Assembly (NCBI RefSeq): GCF_000473265.1
Contig: NZ_KI421511.1
Location: 2,889,560 to 2,953,559 of the forward strand
Direction of reading: 5' to 3'
Source: Amycolatopsis thermoflava N1165
GTDB lineage: Bacteria > Actinomycetota > Actinomycetes > Mycobacteriales > Pseudonocardiaceae
DNA: 64,000 nucleotides
The notes under the pieces were generated by a model. The model was given only the letters and a program-made list of their open reading frames with translations, searched no databases and was not told where the DNA came from. The number at the start of each line of letters is the position of its first letter. Position 1 is the first letter of the stretch. This document shows, in pieces, positions 44,846-54,556 of the stretch. The position numbers and the translations under genes are program-made.

Positions 44846-45343
44846 CTAAACCGGCTGTTCCGGTGCTCGGGGCACGCCGAGAGCATCGCTGAGCCTGTCG
44901 TCGAAGGTGCGGAAGCTGCTGAGTGCATGGGTCCCTACCGGCTCGACTGGCTCCGAGAGAACAGCGCCCGAGTCGTCGTAATGGACTTTGCGGCTGAAGC
45001 TCCAGAAACAGTGAACCGGCAGCACCTCGCCGACTTCGAGTGGAAGGTTCCCGAGGTGTTCAAAGTAGCCACGGGACCACGGCAGCCGGTTGATCAGCAG
45101 CGGCGGCATAAGCAACTGGTCGGGACGAAGCAGCTCGCGACGAGGCACGTCCGTGCTCGCCGAGCGGGTCTTGAACACGTAGATGAGGATGTTGCCGGTC
45201 ATCGCGTGGATCGGCACATCGGTCTTGATCACGCGCCCGAACGAGTACAAACCGTCCGGCATCTGCACAGCGAACACATCACCGGGCTGCAGCCGCTTCC
45301 GAGACGGCTTCAGGATGCGGATATTGGTCTCGGCCACGCCCAC
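44846..45343 (-). CDS. Immunity 26 (Imm26) family protein
   Basis: A 165-residue protein. LQPGDVFAVQMPDGLYSFGRVIKTDVPIHAMTGNILIYVFKTRS is the Imm26 hallmark (PGDVFAxxxPDGxYxxGRV). Imm26 proteins are predicted immunity proteins of polymorphic toxin systems. Here it is about 1.7 kb from the RHS toxin's own putative immunity gene and no toxin adjoins it, so it may be an orphan immunity gene. It lies 15 bases from an XRE gene in the same direction. Confidence 0.78.
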   Translation of the reverse strand: MGVAETNIRILKPSRKRLQPGDVFAVQMPDGLYSFGRVIKTDVPIHAMTGNILIYVFKTRSASTDVPRRELLRPDQLLMPPLLINRLPWSRGYFEHLGNLPLEVGEVLPVHCFWSFSRKVHYDDSGAVLSEPVEPVGTHALSSFRTFDDRLSDALGVPRAPEQPV

Positions 45344-45358
45344 GTAACGCTCCTTTGA

Positions 45359-45778
45359 TCAGCTGCCGCAACAGTAGCGTCCGGCGGTCACCGGTCGGCC
45401 TACAGACCAGTTGCGGACAATCAGTGCGGCGACGTTCGCGGTGAGCGAGGCGAGCTGCTCGCTGATCGTGTCCAGCCGGTCTTCGATCGTTACGAGCCGG
45501 CTGATGATCTGGTCGAGCGGCTCGTCGCCGGTCTCACCAGGGGCGAGCGGCTTCCGCCCGCGCAGGATCGCGTTGAGGTGACCGGGATGCCACCCGAGCG
45601 CGAGGGACAGCGCTTCGAGGGTGCGGGCGCTGCGCTTCCGCTCGACGGTGTGGTGCTGGATCTCCCGCACGATGGCCTGGGAGACGTGAGACCGCTCGGC
45701 GAGTTCTCGCTGTTTCCACCCGAGCTCGGTCACGCGCTCGTTGATGGCCTTCGAGACCGCCGCCCAATTCTCCGTCAC
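45359..45778 (-). CDS. XRE family transcriptional regulator
   Basis: A 139-residue regulator: SKAINERVTELGWKQRELAERSHVSQAIVREIQHHTVERKRSARTLEALSLALGWHPGHLNAILRGRKP is a cro/C1-type HTH. The C-terminus (IISRLVTIEDRLDTISEQLASLTANVAALI) looks like a short coiled coil. It is divergent from an excisionase-like HTH gene with a perfect palindrome between, an arrangement typical of the control region of actinobacterial integrative elements. A repressor role is inferred. Confidence 0.85.
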   Translation of the reverse strand: MTENWAAVSKAINERVTELGWKQRELAERSHVSQAIVREIQHHTVERKRSARTLEALSLALGWHPGHLNAILRGRKPLAPGETGDEPLDQIISRLVTIEDRLDTISEQLASLTANVAALIVRNWSVGRPVTAGRYCCGS

Positions 45779-45883
45779 CTATTCCTCCGTGCTCCGCCTC
45801 GGAGCCGAGGTTAGCGCCTGATCGCTTTCCGCGGCGCAAGTATCACATTGCGTCGCCAATTCGGATCCACCGCACGCCACTAC

Positions 45884-45899
45884 GAGCTGATATCAGCTC
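45884..45899. promoter_or_regulatory. Perfect 16-bp palindrome in element control region
   Basis: GAGCTGATATCAGCTC lies 35 bases before the ATG of the excisionase-like gene and 106 bases from the XRE start. Its symmetry and place suggest the operator of the XRE repressor. Confidence 0.65.
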
Positions 45900-45933
45900 A
45901 TATTCCCGCCGAAATCATTTGAAGGAATCCTCC

Positions 45934-46212
45934 ATGAGTACCCCTATGCCCAATGAAGGCCGTCCGGCCTTCTACACCGTCAAAGAAGCGGCCCGGATCC
46001 TCCGGGTCGACGCGGCCACCCTCTATCGCGCCATCCGGGACGACGCGTTCCCCGCTGTCCGGGTCCGGAGCCGTTACGTCGTGCCGGCCGTGGCCCTGAA
46101 CAAGCTCCTCGCCGAGGCCACCGAGACCGGAGGTTGTGTCGATGTGGCCCGGATGGCCGCCGAGCGGCGCACGGCTCGCGCCATCGAGCGGCTGACCGGG
46201 GGTGCGTCATGA
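45934..46212 (+). CDS. Excisionase-like helix-turn-helix protein
   Basis: A 92-residue protein from ATG 45934 with GAAGGA upstream. FYTVKEAARILRVDAATLYRAIRDDAFPAVRVRSRYVVPAVALNKLL is the MerR-like winged helix found in excisionases and AICE regulators. The C-terminus is a short helical extension. It overlaps the WhiB gene (ATGA), forming the first of three coupled genes. Confidence 0.85.
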   Translation: MSTPMPNEGRPAFYTVKEAARILRVDAATLYRAIRDDAFPAVRVRSRYVVPAVALNKLLAEATETGGCVDVARMAAERRTARAIERLTGGAS

Positions 46213-46550
46213 CCCCCGACGACTACGCCCCCATCGCCAAGCGCCTGGACCGCTTCGCCCCCGTTTCAGACGAAGTTCTCGCCGACATCGTGACCCACGA
46301 GGGCCTGTGCTTCTGGGTGTTCAACCGCGACGAAATGCCCGATCTGTCCGGCGAGACCGAGCCCGACCGCGAACTCGCTGCCTGGTCGTGCGCGGGCTGC
46401 CCGGTCGTGAACTCGTGCCTCGAACTGGAACTCCGCGTCGCCGGCGAGCAAACCGTCGGCGTTTGGGGCGGTCTTGCCGACACCGACCGCCGAAAGGTGC
46501 ACCGCTTCTGGCAGTGGCGACGTCAGCACCCGCAGGGAGGCGCCCGATGA
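46209..46550 (+). CDS. WhiB family transcriptional regulator
   Basis: A 113-residue Wbl protein. Cysteines for a [4Fe-4S] cluster are seen in HEGLCFWVF and SCAGCPVVNSC (CxxCxxxxxC), followed by the G(V/I)WGG turn GVWGGL and a basic tail RRKVHRFWQWRR. Such WhiB proteins are frequent in actinophages and integrative elements. Its start overlaps the excisionase-like gene stop and its stop overlaps the next start. Confidence 0.9.
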   Translation: MTPDDYAPIAKRLDRFAPVSDEVLADIVTHEGLCFWVFNRDEMPDLSGETEPDRELAAWSCAGCPVVNSCLELELRVAGEQTVGVWGGLADTDRRKVHRFWQWRRQHPQGGAR

Positions 46551-46915
46551 ACGTCAACCTCACGACTTCCCAGATGGTCGTCGGTGCGGCTGGCTTACTG
46601 CTCCTCCTGATGGTCTGGCGCTCCGGCGCGCGGCGCGCCCGCAGGGCCGCCGAACGGGCGCGGGACGGCGCCCGGGTTGTGTCACTGGCCGGCCGACTCT
46701 TAACAACAACTCATTCGATTGCACGCCTGGCCGCAGGAGTTCCGATCGCACGAAGAACTTCCGCCAACCATACGATATGCCTAGTCGGTCGAATGGACTC
46801 ATCTGCAAGCAGGGCCCTCAGGTGGCCGATTGACTCCGAAACCTGTCCGACTGTGAACGTTTCCGGCTCAGAGTACACGTCATACAGATCTTCGTCGGGA
46901 ATCGACCAAAAGTAA
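46547..46915 (+). pseudogene. Truncated small membrane protein of integrative element
   Basis: MNVNLTTSQMVVGAAGLLLLLMVWRSGARRARRAAERARDGARVVSLAGRLL has one membrane helix and a basic stretch, like small membrane proteins that follow WhiB genes in actinobacterial elements. After ~46697 the base composition drops and the frame runs antisense through the immunity gene to a stop at 46915. The authentic C-terminus was therefore lost at a junction with the RHS cargo. Confidence 0.6.
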
Positions 46916-47028
46916 TCACGTTCGATCTGCACACCTTCGCCCTCGACTTCAGACAAATGCTTCAACAACCGATCACATAAAACGCGAAGTTCGAGCACCG
47001 AAATGAACAACGGGTTCGTCTCATTCAA
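46711..47028 (-). CDS. Putative immunity protein of the RHS toxin
   Basis: A 105-residue acidic protein, LNETNPLFISVLELRVLCDRLLKHLSEVEGEGVQIERDYFWSIPDEDLYDVYSEPETFTVGQVSESIGHLRALLADE. I recall similar proteins beside actinobacterial toxins but cannot name a family. The TTG start at 47026-47028 directly follows the TAA of the RHS gene with no spacing, and a G-run within the toxin's last codons can serve as ribosome binding site, so translation is coupled. The GC content is clearly lower than the host's. Immunity function is inferred from position, size and charge. Confidence 0.68.
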   Translation of the reverse strand: MNETNPLFISVLELRVLCDRLLKHLSEVEGEGVQIERDYFWSIPDEDLYDVYSEPETFTVGQVSESIGHLRALLADESIRPTRHIVWLAEVLRAIGTPAARRAIE

Positions 47029-49733
47029 TTAATTCCCCCCCAGAAGGTCTTCGATCTGCTTTTGGAAGCCCCTAATCTCGGTCTCCAGGTGATTGATTCT
47101 ACCATCGATGATCCGATTTCGAATTTCGGGACTGGGAGCGTTCTTCAAGAAACCGAGATTATCGAAGGCGTCAGGGTCAGCCCGATAGTCGTCCAGTTTT
47201 CGTCGATGCTCGTCGACCTGACGCTGAAGAGATCGTACGGATCGCTGCTGCTCTGGGCGAAGTTTGCCGATCCCAGAAGGGCCACCGACATCCTCGGCAA
47301 GATTAGTCGACCGACCGGCAGTGGCCGCCTTCCCTCCTGTCGAAGCGAAAGCGGCACCGCCAGAGAATAACGAGGGAACTGTACTGAGCAACTGCTCGCC
47401 GACCATCGCAATCTGCGACTTGCGCTCACAGGTCTCCATATTGAAAGCGCAGTACGTTGCGGCAATATACTTGGCCCCTGCCACGTCGTGCGAGTCTCGA
47501 AGGTACTCCAGAGCCTCTTCGCATCCGGCACGACCGAAGCAATAGTCTATCCAATCACCATCCTTACCCTGGATATAGTGAGGCTCCCACCAATCGGCAG
47601 CAGTGTTCTCAAGTACCGATTGAAGATCAGCCTCCAACGTCGTCTCGTCAGACCCGGGCGGGGCGTGGTGATCGATCCACTTGTTTCTCGCGTCTTCATT
47701 CGATTTCTTATTTGCATCTCCAGACTCCGCACCGTAGCCGCCATTGCGACACTGGAGGTCACAATTCCGGGCATCCTCGGGCTTCATCCCCTTTGGCAGG
47801 ACAAGGGGTTCAAGGCCGGTGGGATCACTCTTCAGGATTGGATTTCCGGCTGCGTAGGTGTAGCCGTTGCCCGCTTGTGGCTCGCTCAGGGTGAGCAGGG
47901 GATCGACAGATATGAAGCGCCCGGTGGTCGGGTCGTAGGCTCGAGCGCCGACGTCGGTGAGGCCTGTGGCCGCGGATTCCGATTTGCCGAGGAAGCCGTG
48001 GTTGTCCGGCCAGGTTCCCTGTGTCGTCGTTCCGGCGCTGTTCGTCGTAGTGACTGGGCCGAGCGGGTTGCCGTAGGGGTCCTGTGTCCGTCGGGTGACG
48101 GTGCCCGTGCTCGGGGTGTAGACGATTTGCATCGTTCCGTGCGGGTCGCCCGCCAGGTACACCGGATCGGCTCCTCCAGTGCGCATCGCGACGGTCTGGC
48201 CGTTGAAGGTGTAGTAGCGGGTGCCAGTGACGGTTCCAGTGGCGGCTTTGTAGGTGAGTTCTTGACCGGGGAGGAACAGTGTCGCAGAGCCAGGGTCGCG
48301 TCGGATGAGCTCATTGCCGTCTGCGTCATAGACATAGGACGTGTTGCCGGCCGGGGCGGCGACTGTAGCGAGCCGGTTCTCCTCGCTCCACGTCAGCGTC
48401 TGGTTCCCGTTTGGCAGTGCTCTGGTCAGCGTGTTGCCGGCCGGATCGTAGGTGTAGCTCGTGGAGCTCGCGCCGGTGGGTCTGGTTGTTGCTGTCGAGG
48501 TCAGCGAGGAGCGCTGCGCTGCGTCCGGGCCTGGATAGTTGTAGTTGGTTGTGGTGTCACCCGTGGTTCCTGGTACGGCGTGCTTGACCTGCGTAGTGCG
48601 CAACCCGGTCGGGTCGAAGGTCCAGGACAGCCAGTAGGGGTTGGCTCCGCCGACGTTGCTGGCGTTCGGCGCGGCGGCGCAGTTGTCAGTGGCCGTCCAG
48701 GCCTGGTTCAGCCGGTCGAGGCTGTCGTATCCGTAGCACTGGGTCCTCGCCGGTGATCCGGCTCCGCCCTGGACGTTGACCGAGCGAGTCGGGTTTCCGA
48801 ACGGGTCGTAGAAGTACTGGACGTCGTCGAGTTGCGGCGTGGCGAGCTGGGCCGAGAAGTTGGCGTGGGTCAGGCGCCGGGTTTGCGGGTCGTAGTCGTA
48901 GGTCAGCGCGCTACTGCTGCTGAAAAGGCCGAGGTTGTAGCGAAGTGGCTCGCCATACGGTGTGTAGGCGGCGGATTCGACGTAGCTGTTGTACCCGATG
49001 CTCGAGCTGGGCTTGCCGAGGGAGTCGTAGGCGGTGCCGATCCACTCGCCGGGCAGTCCGCCTCCGGGGGCGGGCAGCATCGAGGCGAGTTTGCCTGGGT
49101 CGTTCCACTCGAAGCGGGTGGTGTAGGTGCCGGCCAGCCCTGTCTCCGAGGCGGGAACCTGGACGCTCATACTCGTCGGGTTGCCTTGCCCGTCGTATCC
49201 GCCGTAACCGACGAGGTAGTTGCCCTGCGGGGTGTACCGCGTGGAGTAAGTGAGCTTGCCCTTCTGCACCGTGTCATAGACCCAGGAGGAGAGCTTGGTG
49301 CCGGCCAGAGACCCCGAGTACTCGGCAGTCTTCCGGCCGACATTGTCGTAGGTGAACGCGAGCGTCTGGCCACGGCTGTCGGTCGTGGTGGTCACCTGGT
49401 TGGCGATGTCGTAGGTGTACTTCGTGGTGCCGGTGGCCGGATCGGTGGCCTGGATCTTGTTGCCGAGGAGGTCGTAGCTGGTGGTCCAGACGTTGCCACC
49501 GGGATCGGTGATCTTTGCGAGCTGTCCCAGTGGCGTGTAGGCGTGCAGTGTCGACTGATACGCACCACCGGATACAACACTTCCGTTCACCGTCGGCGGT
49601 GCCGTGTACTGGCGCGTTTCGACCGTATTGCCTCGGACGTCTGTGAGGGTTGCAGTGGTGACGCCGCCTGGCGGCGGGAACATGGTGGTGCGGTCTCCGC
49701 CGTAGACCGACCTGGTGTGCCACGTCGCGTTTA
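47029..49733 (-). pseudogene. RHS/YD-repeat toxin, C-terminal fragment (split by IS)
   Basis: The 3' part of the RHS gene. It contains YD repeats (YDLLGNKIQATDPATGTTKYTYDIANQVTT and others) and the core-closing motif DPTTGRFISVDPLLTLSEPQAGNGYTYAAGNPILKSDPTGL, ending near 47813. The following ~260 residues are the variable tip, ending with RPEQQRSVRSLQRQVDEHRRKLDDYRADPDAFDNLGFLKNAPSPEIRNRIIDGRINHLETEI. I recognise this as a recurring RHS-tip motif but cannot name its activity. Tip DNA is lower in GC than the core, typical of tip exchange. An ATG inside the IS end (49746) opens this frame, but without signal peptide. Confidence 0.9.
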
Positions 49734-50618
49734 CAACTCGTTTCATAATGAAGTCGGCAGCTTGCGGTAGCAGATGAGGACGCAGGCCAGGTGCATGAGG
49801 CCAAGGTGGATGTCGGCTCGGCGTTCCCAGCGGATCCGTAAACGCTTGAACTGGTGCAGCCAGGCGAACATCCGCTCAACTACCCATCTGATCTTGCCGA
49901 GACCGGAGCCGTGAGCGGTGTTCTTGCGAGCGATTCGCGGGACGATGCCCTTGTCTCGCAGGGTCTTGCGGTGATGGTCGTAGTCATAGCCGCGGTCGCC
50001 GTAGAGCCAGCGCGGGCGCTGACGAGGCCGGCCGCGTTTCCCGCGGATCACTGGAAGCGCCTCGACCAGCGGTATGAGCTGCGTGCTGTCGTGCCGGTTG
50101 CCACCAGTAACAGACACCACGAGCGGAATACCGTTGCCGTCGGTGATCACATGGTGCTTGGAACCGAGCCGAGCCCGATCGACGGGCGAGGGGCCCGTCG
50201 CTTCCCCCCTTTCAACGCCCGTACATGCGACCCATCCACCACCGCCACATCCAGATCGAGCCGATCCAGCGCTCGCAGCTGGTCAAGCAAGAGCTTGTGC
50301 ACCGCGTCGAACACCCCGGCCTCGGTCCAGGCCCGCAACCGACGCCAACAGGTCACCCCGGAGCAGCCGAACACCTCACGCGGCAGCTCCCGCCACGAGA
50401 TCCCGGTCTTGAGCACGAACACGATCCCCGCCAACGCCGCCCGGTCATCCACCGGCAACCGACCCGGATACCGACTCCGCCGCACAGGCCTCGGCGGCAG
50501 CAACGGCTCCACCCGCTGCCACAGACTGTCGGGAACCAACTTCTCAATCAACACATCAGCATGCCCACACTTGATCAACTACGGCCAGCAGACGCGCCGA
50601 TCATTTTGAAACGAGTTG
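49734..50618. mobile_element. IS5-family insertion sequence, 885 bp
   Basis: The ends CAACTCGTTTCATAATG (49734-49750) and, on the other strand, CAACTCGTTTCAAAATG (from 50618 down) form 17-bp inverted repeats with one mismatch. TTA flanks both ends (49731-49733 and 50619-50621), a 3-bp target duplication of the TNA type. It carries one transposase in two overlapping frames and splits the RHS gene. Confidence 0.93.
49743..50578 (-). CDS. IS5-family transposase (two frames, -1 frameshift)
   Basis: Frame A (50578 to 50147) holds the N-terminal domain: LVPDSLWQRVEPLLPPRP...VFVLKTGISWRELPREVFGCSGVTCWRRLRAW and the first DDE Asp in VAVVDGSHVRALKGG. Frame B continues with GPSPVDRARLGSKHHVITDGNGIPLVVSVTGGNRHDSTQLIPLVEALP, the second Asp in LYGDRGYDYD and the Glu in RWVVERMFAWLHQFKRLRIRWERR. 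The switch is -1 at the run AAAGGGGGGAA (50203-50213), a likely programmed slippery site. With that shift the DDE transposase is complete. Confidence 0.9.
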
Positions 50619-53600
50619 TTAGGCCGTTGTACGCCGCCATGTCGACGACCCGTCCCGCGCCGTCGTAGTTGTTGATCGTGCGGCTGTTCACGGCAGAGTC
50701 AGCGACCGAGATCAGTGTGGTCGACGGGGCTCCGTCGGTGTAGTAGCGGTCGTTGGTGGTGACGGTCCAGCCGTGGGAGTCGTAGAAGGAGTCGGTGACG
50801 GTGCGCCCGCCGCCTTCGGCCGCGGTTTGCACCTGTCGAAGTTGCCCGATCGCGTCGTAGATGCCGATCGAGGTCAGGTAGTTGTGGGTCGTGCCGTTGA
50901 AGATGAGGGTGTTGGTGGTCACCGCAAGCGGTGCGTTCGGCGCCAGCTGGTAGGCGTAACTGGACGAGGCCGGGGCATTGGCGGCCTTCGAGTGGCCTGG
51001 AAGCCACACCGCGGTCAATCGGCCGAGGGCGTCGTAGGTCGCGTCCGTGCGGTGGTTCGCGATGTCGACGGTCGCCGTGGTGACTCCACGGCCTGGGTCG
51101 ATCGTCGTGGTGCTGGTCTGGTTGAGTGCATTGGTGCTTGCGGTCTGGGTGAGCACTCCTCCGCTCGTGGGCGTGTAGGTGAGCTTGGTGGTGCGATTGA
51201 GGCCGTCGGTCGTGGTGAGGGGACGGCCCGAGCTGTCGAACGTTCCGGTGCCGGTGGTGGCGAAGGTCAATGCACCGTTGTTGTTGACGGTCGCCGTGTC
51301 GACTCGGGTGGGGTCACCTGGGCCGGACAGGGTGCCGAGGGTGGCGGCGTTGTCGTAGAACGTTCGGACGTCGGAGAGGATCGGAGCGGGTGTCGCACCA
51401 GAGGCTGGGCACACCTGCTGCGAGGTTATGGTCTCCGCGACGCGAGTGCGGATCCAGGAAGTGGTGTTGTCGGCGTAACTGGTGGTGGTGCAGACGTCCG
51501 GGACGCCGTCCCCGGAGTCAGTCTTCCTGATCTCGCGTCCGGCACTGTCGAACTGGTAGGTCGTGCTGGCGGTTCGCACTCCGCCGGCCGCGAGATCGGT
51601 CAACGAGCGAGTCCTGCTCACTCCCACGAGCGTGGCTGTCAACGCGTTGAGACCCGCACGCCCGCGAGTAGCGGTCGTTCCGATCTTGACCGGGTCTGTG
51701 ATCGTGCTCGAGAGCCGCGGGCCGTTGATCCCGTTGAAGGTTTGAACTTCTCGAGTCATGCTCGCGAACGCGTTGTCGTCCGGGATCGACTCGCCGAGTG
51801 AGTTGGTGACAGAGGCGACCCGGGTGCCGTTGGGCAACGTGTCGCCGTTCATGCCGCGGAAGTAGGTCGTCCTGGTCAGGGTGAGGACATCGGCGCGGCC
51901 ATTGGTGTTGTTGGCCGAACTTCCGGTGCTGACGTCGACCTGACCATAGCCGCGGAATTGGCCGTATGTGCGGTTGGCGGGCTTGACGACCTCGTTGTCG
52001 TCGAAGTGCCAGGCCGGGGCGCCGACGTAGGTGTAGCTGGTGCGCTGTGTGGGAGACAGCGCGTGTGGTTCTTGCACTTGGACGCTGGTGGTGACGTACT
52101 TGTGGAAGTAGTCGAGGGTGGGGTCGGTCTGATAGGGGAAGGTCCAGTAGACCGGGAAGCACCTTTTGGTGTTCTGCGCCGGATCGGCTGGGACGTTGGT
52201 GGACGTGCACTCCGGCTGGCTGTATCCCACCTGGATGGCTTGGCCGGTTTCCGCGGTGATGTTCGTGAGCCGCCAGCGGATCATGGGCGGCTGGTTGTTG
52301 TACCCGGCGACCCGGTTGTCCATCATCTGCCCGGCGAAGGTCACCGGAGGCAGTGCGATCGAGCTGCCGGTCGCGGTGTATCCGGTGCGGGTGATGGAGT
52401 TGAGCCACAGGGCGGGATCGCCGGATTCGGAGAACTGCTGTGCCAGGTCGTAGGAGTCGACCTTCGTGTAACCGGAGCCGTTGTAGTACTGCGTGGTGAT
52501 GTTGGTCAGTCGCTTGGTCGACCAGAACGTCGGGGCGTGGTTGTTGCAGACCGCGCCGGGTAGACATTGCTGGTCCTGGGGGGTGTCCGGCCAGGACTTC
52601 GCGTTGTCCGTGGTGAACTGCGCCGGATCACAGGTGATGGCGCCGGAAGGGATGCAGCGCTCGGCGATGGCGAATCGGACCTGATCGGGCGCGGGCTGGG
52701 CGTAGATGGTGCCGTTCTCATTGCGCAGGCCGTAGTCGATGTGGTCGAGCGTGCCACCCCGAATGTAGGCGACGCCCGTGGTGCCGTTGTTTGCCCCGTA
52801 GTGGTTGCTCTCGGTGTTGTAGTAGTAGGTCGCGACATTGCCGTGGGTGTCTTCGACGTAGTCGAGGTTCCAGCGCCACGCCTGGGTGCAGGAGGACGCG
52901 GCGAACCCAGTGGCGTTGTAGCAGGGGTCGCCGGCGTGTGCGCCGTAGACGGGAACGGTCCAGGTGGAGTTGGTCGCGGGCTGGTTCGTGCGTCCCGGCC
53001 CGATGTGGCGGCCGAAGAAGTACTGGGTGCCGTCCGGCGTGGTGACCTTCCAGTACTCACCGTTGAGTGCGCCATTGGCGCCGCCGGTGAGCAACTCGAC
53101 ACGGCTGCCGCTGTCGTTGGCAGCACGCCAGGTTCCAGTCGCGTCGTCGCGGACCAGTTCGACGGTGCTGCCGCCGAGGTTCAGCGTGACGATCTGACCC
53201 GCCCAGCACAGGTCGCTGGTCTGCTGCGCTGTCGGCAGGGCGGTGTCGTCCGAGCAGACCCGGTAGGTGCGCTCGACGTATCCCGGCGAGTAGTCCCAGC
53301 CCTCGCCAACCCACGACACCTGGTTGTTCGTGGCCGAGGTGTGCCCGTCGATGGCGGACGAGTCGTAGGACAGCGAGATCGACGGGGCCACGCTGCCCGC
53401 GGCGGCGGGAGGGACCGTAATCGGGTACGTCCAGGTGAAAGCCCCGGAGCCGCCCGACACCGCCCACGTTCCTGACGGATTGAGGGAGGATGCGGTGAAG
53501 GTGCCGTTGGATCCGCTCGGGCTCGCGGCAGTTGCCAGGACGACCGTGCTTCTGCTGGTGCCGTCAGCCGGGTTGGGACGCGCCGCCCTGCTGTTCGCCG

Positions 53601-54258
53601 GCGCAACGGGTTCGAAGGCAACGTCCGCTGTGACGACGTTGGCGGCCGCGTTGTTCGTCGAGGACGGGACCGGTGTCTGCACCTGGCACGACGGGACGCT
53701 CGGCGTAGTGAGGACACATGCGGGCAACTGGACCAACCTGGCGCGTGCCCCGAAGTCGCCGGTGAGACCGCGGAACCTCGAGTAGTCGACGCCTACAGAG
53801 AGGGTGCTTGCGTCATTTGGGTGTTCGGGGGTCACGGAAAACAAGACCCCGGCGACACCTGCCTGCCGGGCCAATGCCGGATCGGCGACGTGGACCTTGA
53901 CCGGCCCAGCACCCGCGTCGGCCGACTCCGCGCGGACAGGGAGATTGCCGGCCGTGGCCGGCTTGCCCTTGGGGCCCGCCTTGAGTGTGGCGTCTCCGCC
54001 GGCCGGCAGTATGGCCGCCGGCTTGGCTGCAGGTGGTTGCGCTGGCGGAATCGCATTCTTCAGCTGGACGGTGCTGTGGGGGATCTTGGGGGTGACGGGG
54101 AGTGGTGGAAGCCCGCCGGGTTCCACGGCCGCCGTCGCCGGCGTCGACAGCACGGTCGCGACGAGCGCCAGCACGAAGCCGAGAATGCCGGCCACGCGAG
54201 CCCAGCGAATTCTCTTTCCGCGCACTCTTCCGGCCTCGCGACGCAATGGATTTGCCAT
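50619..54258 (-). pseudogene. RHS/YD-repeat toxin, N-terminal fragment (split by IS)
   Basis: The 5' part of a secreted RHS-family polymorphic toxin. ATG 54256-54258 follows GAGGGG. The N-terminus MANPLRREAGRVRGKRIRWARVAGILGFVLALVATVLSTPATAAVEPGG is a signal peptide. An SpvB/WapA-like region follows (PSISLSYDSSAIDGHTSATNNQVSWVGEGWDYSPGYVERTYRVC) and then YD repeats to AAYNGL, where the IS enters. The reading frame runs into the IS and stops at 50575. Joined to the 3' part without the IS and one TTA, the gene would encode about 2,113 residues. Confidence 0.92.
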
Positions 54259-54556
54259 CGGACCCCTCTTTACGCCGAACAGACGAATGCGGCGAACAAT
54301 GGAGCCGGGCTCGCCGAAACTAGTGATCTTCAGAGCCGCCTGAGACGTTACAGCTCGTTATGAATCCGTGTCCAAACCGGGCAAACGTCCCGCCTAACTC
54401 GGACAACTAGCGCTAAGTGGTACGTAACAGACCGTTGGCGAGAGTAGATCACAGCTCTCCCATGATTCACTCTTTCGGCCGTAGGAAAGCCCGTTCGTGA
54501 CAGTTAGCGTGTCAAAGCTGTCTTTTCTCTGGCAATTCGACGCCTCTGGGGAACCC
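54259..54556. promoter_or_regulatory. Divergent promoter region of the RHS and SGNH/LamG genes
   Basis: A 298-bp, comparatively AT-rich gap between the two large divergent exported-protein genes; it must hold both promoters. No clear long inverted repeat was found, and no firm -10/-35 pair is assigned. GTTACAGCTCGTTATGAAT at 54347-54365 is a locally AT-rich candidate area for the RHS side. Confidence 0.4.
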
